Shown: positions 62,716 to 64,000 of the stretch, piece by piece | How the letters are laid out: the number at the start of each line of letters is the position of its first letter | Position numbering within the stretch: position 1 is the first letter of the stretch | From: CAYILR01 sp964364175 | Lineage (GTDB): Bacteria > Bdellovibrionota > UBA1018 | DNA: 64,000 bases | Reading direction: 5' to 3' | Assembly (NCBI GenBank): GCA_964364175.1 | Contig: CAYILR010000009.1 | Span: forward strand, 1 to 64,000 | Program-made: the position numbers and the translations under genes | The notes under the pieces: generated by a model | What the model was told of the DNA's origin: nothing | What the model saw: only the letters and a program-made list of their open reading frames with translations | Databases searched by the model: none

Positions 62716-63078
62716 TTAAAATTTATAACCGACCCCAAATGCGACATTCCACGCATTGCTGATGAAATACATCGGCAGCGAAACTACAAATTTAGTATAG
62801 TTGAAAAAGGGACCAAATCCCAAGATGGGGGAAAGTTTAGCTTTGCTATTCTTGGCAGTGTCATATCTCAATGACGGGAAGAGACTGAGACCCGCACCGA
62901 AATCACCATACTCTGCTTTTAGATTGGGGCCAGCAAAGTTGAGAAACACCCCTTTGGAGCTATAGGCCGCGTTGACTGAGCCTAGAAGTTTAAACTCTGC
63001 ATCGGCTGAAAATGCAGATCCTGATGCCAAAAAAAATATTCCTGCTACAATCCATTTGCTTTGTTTTGCTTTGAACAT
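62716..63078 (-). CDS. Small predicted outer-membrane protein
   Basis: ATG 63078 follows GGAGAAACC and gives 120 residues. There is a signal peptide (MFKAKQSKWIVAGIFFLASGSAFSA). The mature 95 residues have alternating hydrophobic positions and end in Phe (NVAFGVGYKF), as outer-membrane barrel proteins do. It is too short for an 8-stranded barrel alone, so it may be a fragment-like or oligomerising barrel. No family recognised. A longer in-frame start at 63147 looks poor. Confidence 0.65.
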   Translation of the reverse strand: MFKAKQSKWIVAGIFFLASGSAFSADAEFKLLGSVNAAYSSKGVFLNFAGPNLKAEYGDFGAGLSLFPSLRYDTAKNSKAKLSPILGFGPFFNYTKFVVSLPMYFISNAWNVAFGVGYKF

Positions 63079-63280
63079 GGTTTCTCCGTTTCGTTTATTT
63101 AAAATGATACCTGCTACTAGATGATAGAGGTTTGAATTGGACGTCAATTATTTTTGAAAATTTTTTCATTTCTTTTTGTTGGCTTAGACAAAAAATCCCA
63201 CAAAAATCGTTGATTTAATAAAAATGAGTAATAATGCCCCAATTTGCGTTTGGTTTGAGGAGGCAGTAGACTGTCCAGAC

Positions 63281-64000
63281 ATGTCCAAAAATTCGGAAGT
63301 GCACACTGTTGTAGTGAGTGACATTCATCTTGCTGATACTGAGCCACCACATCCCAAAAATCCACTTTGGAAGAAATTCAAAAATCCTGAATATTTAGTG
63401 GACGCCGAATTCAAGAAATTTTTGGAAGAGATCCAGCGTCAGATCGCTGCTACAGGAAGCTCGCAGCAGAAGATCGAGTTGATATTGAACGGCGATATCT
63501 TTGATTTCGATTCAGTTATGGCCTTTCCTCAGACGCCGTTGTTCAAAGTCAGTCGTCTGGAAAAACTGCGTGGACTGGGCGCAGAGGAGGAAAAATCAAG
63601 ATTCAAATTGAAAACCATTTTGGATCATCACCCAGTTTGGCTTGAGTCGCTCCGGGATTTTTTGAAAAATGGCCACCGGATTGTTTTTGTGATTGGGAAT
63701 CACGACATTGAATTTCATTGGCCTTCGGTCCAGCAGGACTTCATCGATCGGTTAGGTGGCCCTGTCAGCTTTTCTGATTGGTTCTACGTCAGCAATCAGG
63801 ACACTTTGATCGAGCATGGCAATCAATACGATATGTATTGTCTATGCACGAACCCGATCAACCCGCTGATTCGAAAGCATCATAAAACCTATGTTCGGCT
63901 GCCTTTCGGGAACCTGGCGTCCCGTTACATGCTGAATGGAATGGGATTGATGAATCCCCATAGCGAAGCGAGTTTCATACGCAGTTCACTGTCGGAGTAC
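63281..64000 (+). CDS. Calcineurin-like metallophosphoesterase (partial)
   Basis: The gene runs off the right edge (240 codons seen). The metallophosphatase motifs are clear: VSDIHLAD (Asp14, His16), LNGDIFDFD near 70-78, and VIGNHDIEFHW near 137-147. Such enzymes use two metals to cleave phosphoesters; LpxH and related UDP-diacylglucosamine or peptide phosphatases belong here. The start is uncertain: an in-frame ATG at 63224 is also open, and the GAGGAGG at 63257-63263 stands 17 nt from the chosen ATG. No signal peptide is seen. Confidence 0.85.
   Translation, partial: MSKNSEVHTVVVSDIHLADTEPPHPKNPLWKKFKNPEYLVDAEFKKFLEEIQRQIAATGSSQQKIELILNGDIFDFDSVMAFPQTPLFKVSRLEKLRGLGAEEEKSRFKLKTILDHHPVWLESLRDFLKNGHRIVFVIGNHDIEFHWPSVQQDFIDRLGGPVSFSDWFYVSNQDTLIEHGNQYDMYCLCTNPINPLIRKHHKTYVRLPFGNLASRYMLNGMGLMNPHSEASFIRSSLSEY

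Overview
The window reads as a chromosomal segment of a Gram-negative bacterium, most probably a member of the Bdellovibrionota (Bdellovibrio/Oligoflexus relatives). The evidence is a deaminase that looks like the Bd3614 family named from Bdellovibrio, a decayed HNH gene of a type I associate with the same group, many secreted or outer-membrane proteins, and a PrkA-YeaH-SpoVR stress triad. This taxonomic reading comes from protein content only. No rRNA or tRNA gene was found. Coding density is high, and many neighbouring genes overlap by ATGA or similar junctions.

Region by region. 0.3-3.1 kb: a methyltransferase, an acidic Pro/Glu/Ala-rich protein and a YebC/PmpR protein. 3.2-9.7 kb: a large secreted subtilisin-like protease, a ParS-RES toxin-antitoxin pair with an operator-like palindrome, and a phospholipase D-like protein behind a near-consensus sigma-54 promoter. 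9.6-16.4 kb (minus strand): a probable operon of PP2C phosphatase, M23 peptidase, secA, a secreted peptidylarginine-deiminase-like enzyme with all four catalytic residues, and a small secreted protein. 16.5-21.7 kb (plus strand, divergent from the phosphatase): prkA, yeaH, spoVR, then a DUF4160/DUF2442 pair. 21.8-25.9 kb: an HNH pseudogene, an outer-membrane barrel protein, a Fic protein whose catalytic His is Gln, greB, a rhodanese and a ferritin-like protein. 25.9-30.2 kb (minus strand): an RNA m5U-methyltransferase coupled to a Bd3614-like deaminase whose gene carries a triple-hairpin REP-like insert, then two YejB/YejE-like permeases. 30.2-35.8 kb: secreted proteins, an SDR oxidoreductase and oligoribonuclease. 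35.9-38.0 kb looks acquired: a 17-C run, a 239-bp MITE-like element with inverted ends and a 10-bp direct repeat, and an AbiE-type toxin-antitoxin pair. 38.0-48.2 kb: a secreted phosphatase-like protein, an ATP-grasp enzyme, fusA, an ATPase gene whose start lies in a symmetrical array of AACGTT boxes, leuS and kdsD.

48.3-63.1 kb is an accessory nitrogen-oxide region: cytochrome c, fasciclin protein, clade II (Sec-type) nosZ, a membrane-protein/NosL fusion, nosD, nosF and nosY, led by a possible sigma-54 promoter. A 27-codon ORF overlapping two mutually exclusive hairpins (an attenuator-like arrangement) then precedes a NnrS-like gene. An acyl-CoA dehydrogenase of AidB type, a GMC oxidoreductase with a long N-terminal domain, a lipocalin-like protein and a second NnrS follow. 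Together these suggest that the cell reduces N2O in the periplasm (cytochrome c feeding NosZ, NosDFY/NosL supplying copper) and handles nitric oxide stress. The window ends inside a calcineurin-like phosphoesterase gene.

The strongest leads are the deaminase of PAD type, the leader ORF/attenuator before nnrS, the deaminase-methyltransferase pair with its embedded hairpin element, the NosL fusion that retains an internal lipobox, and the Fic protein with altered active site.
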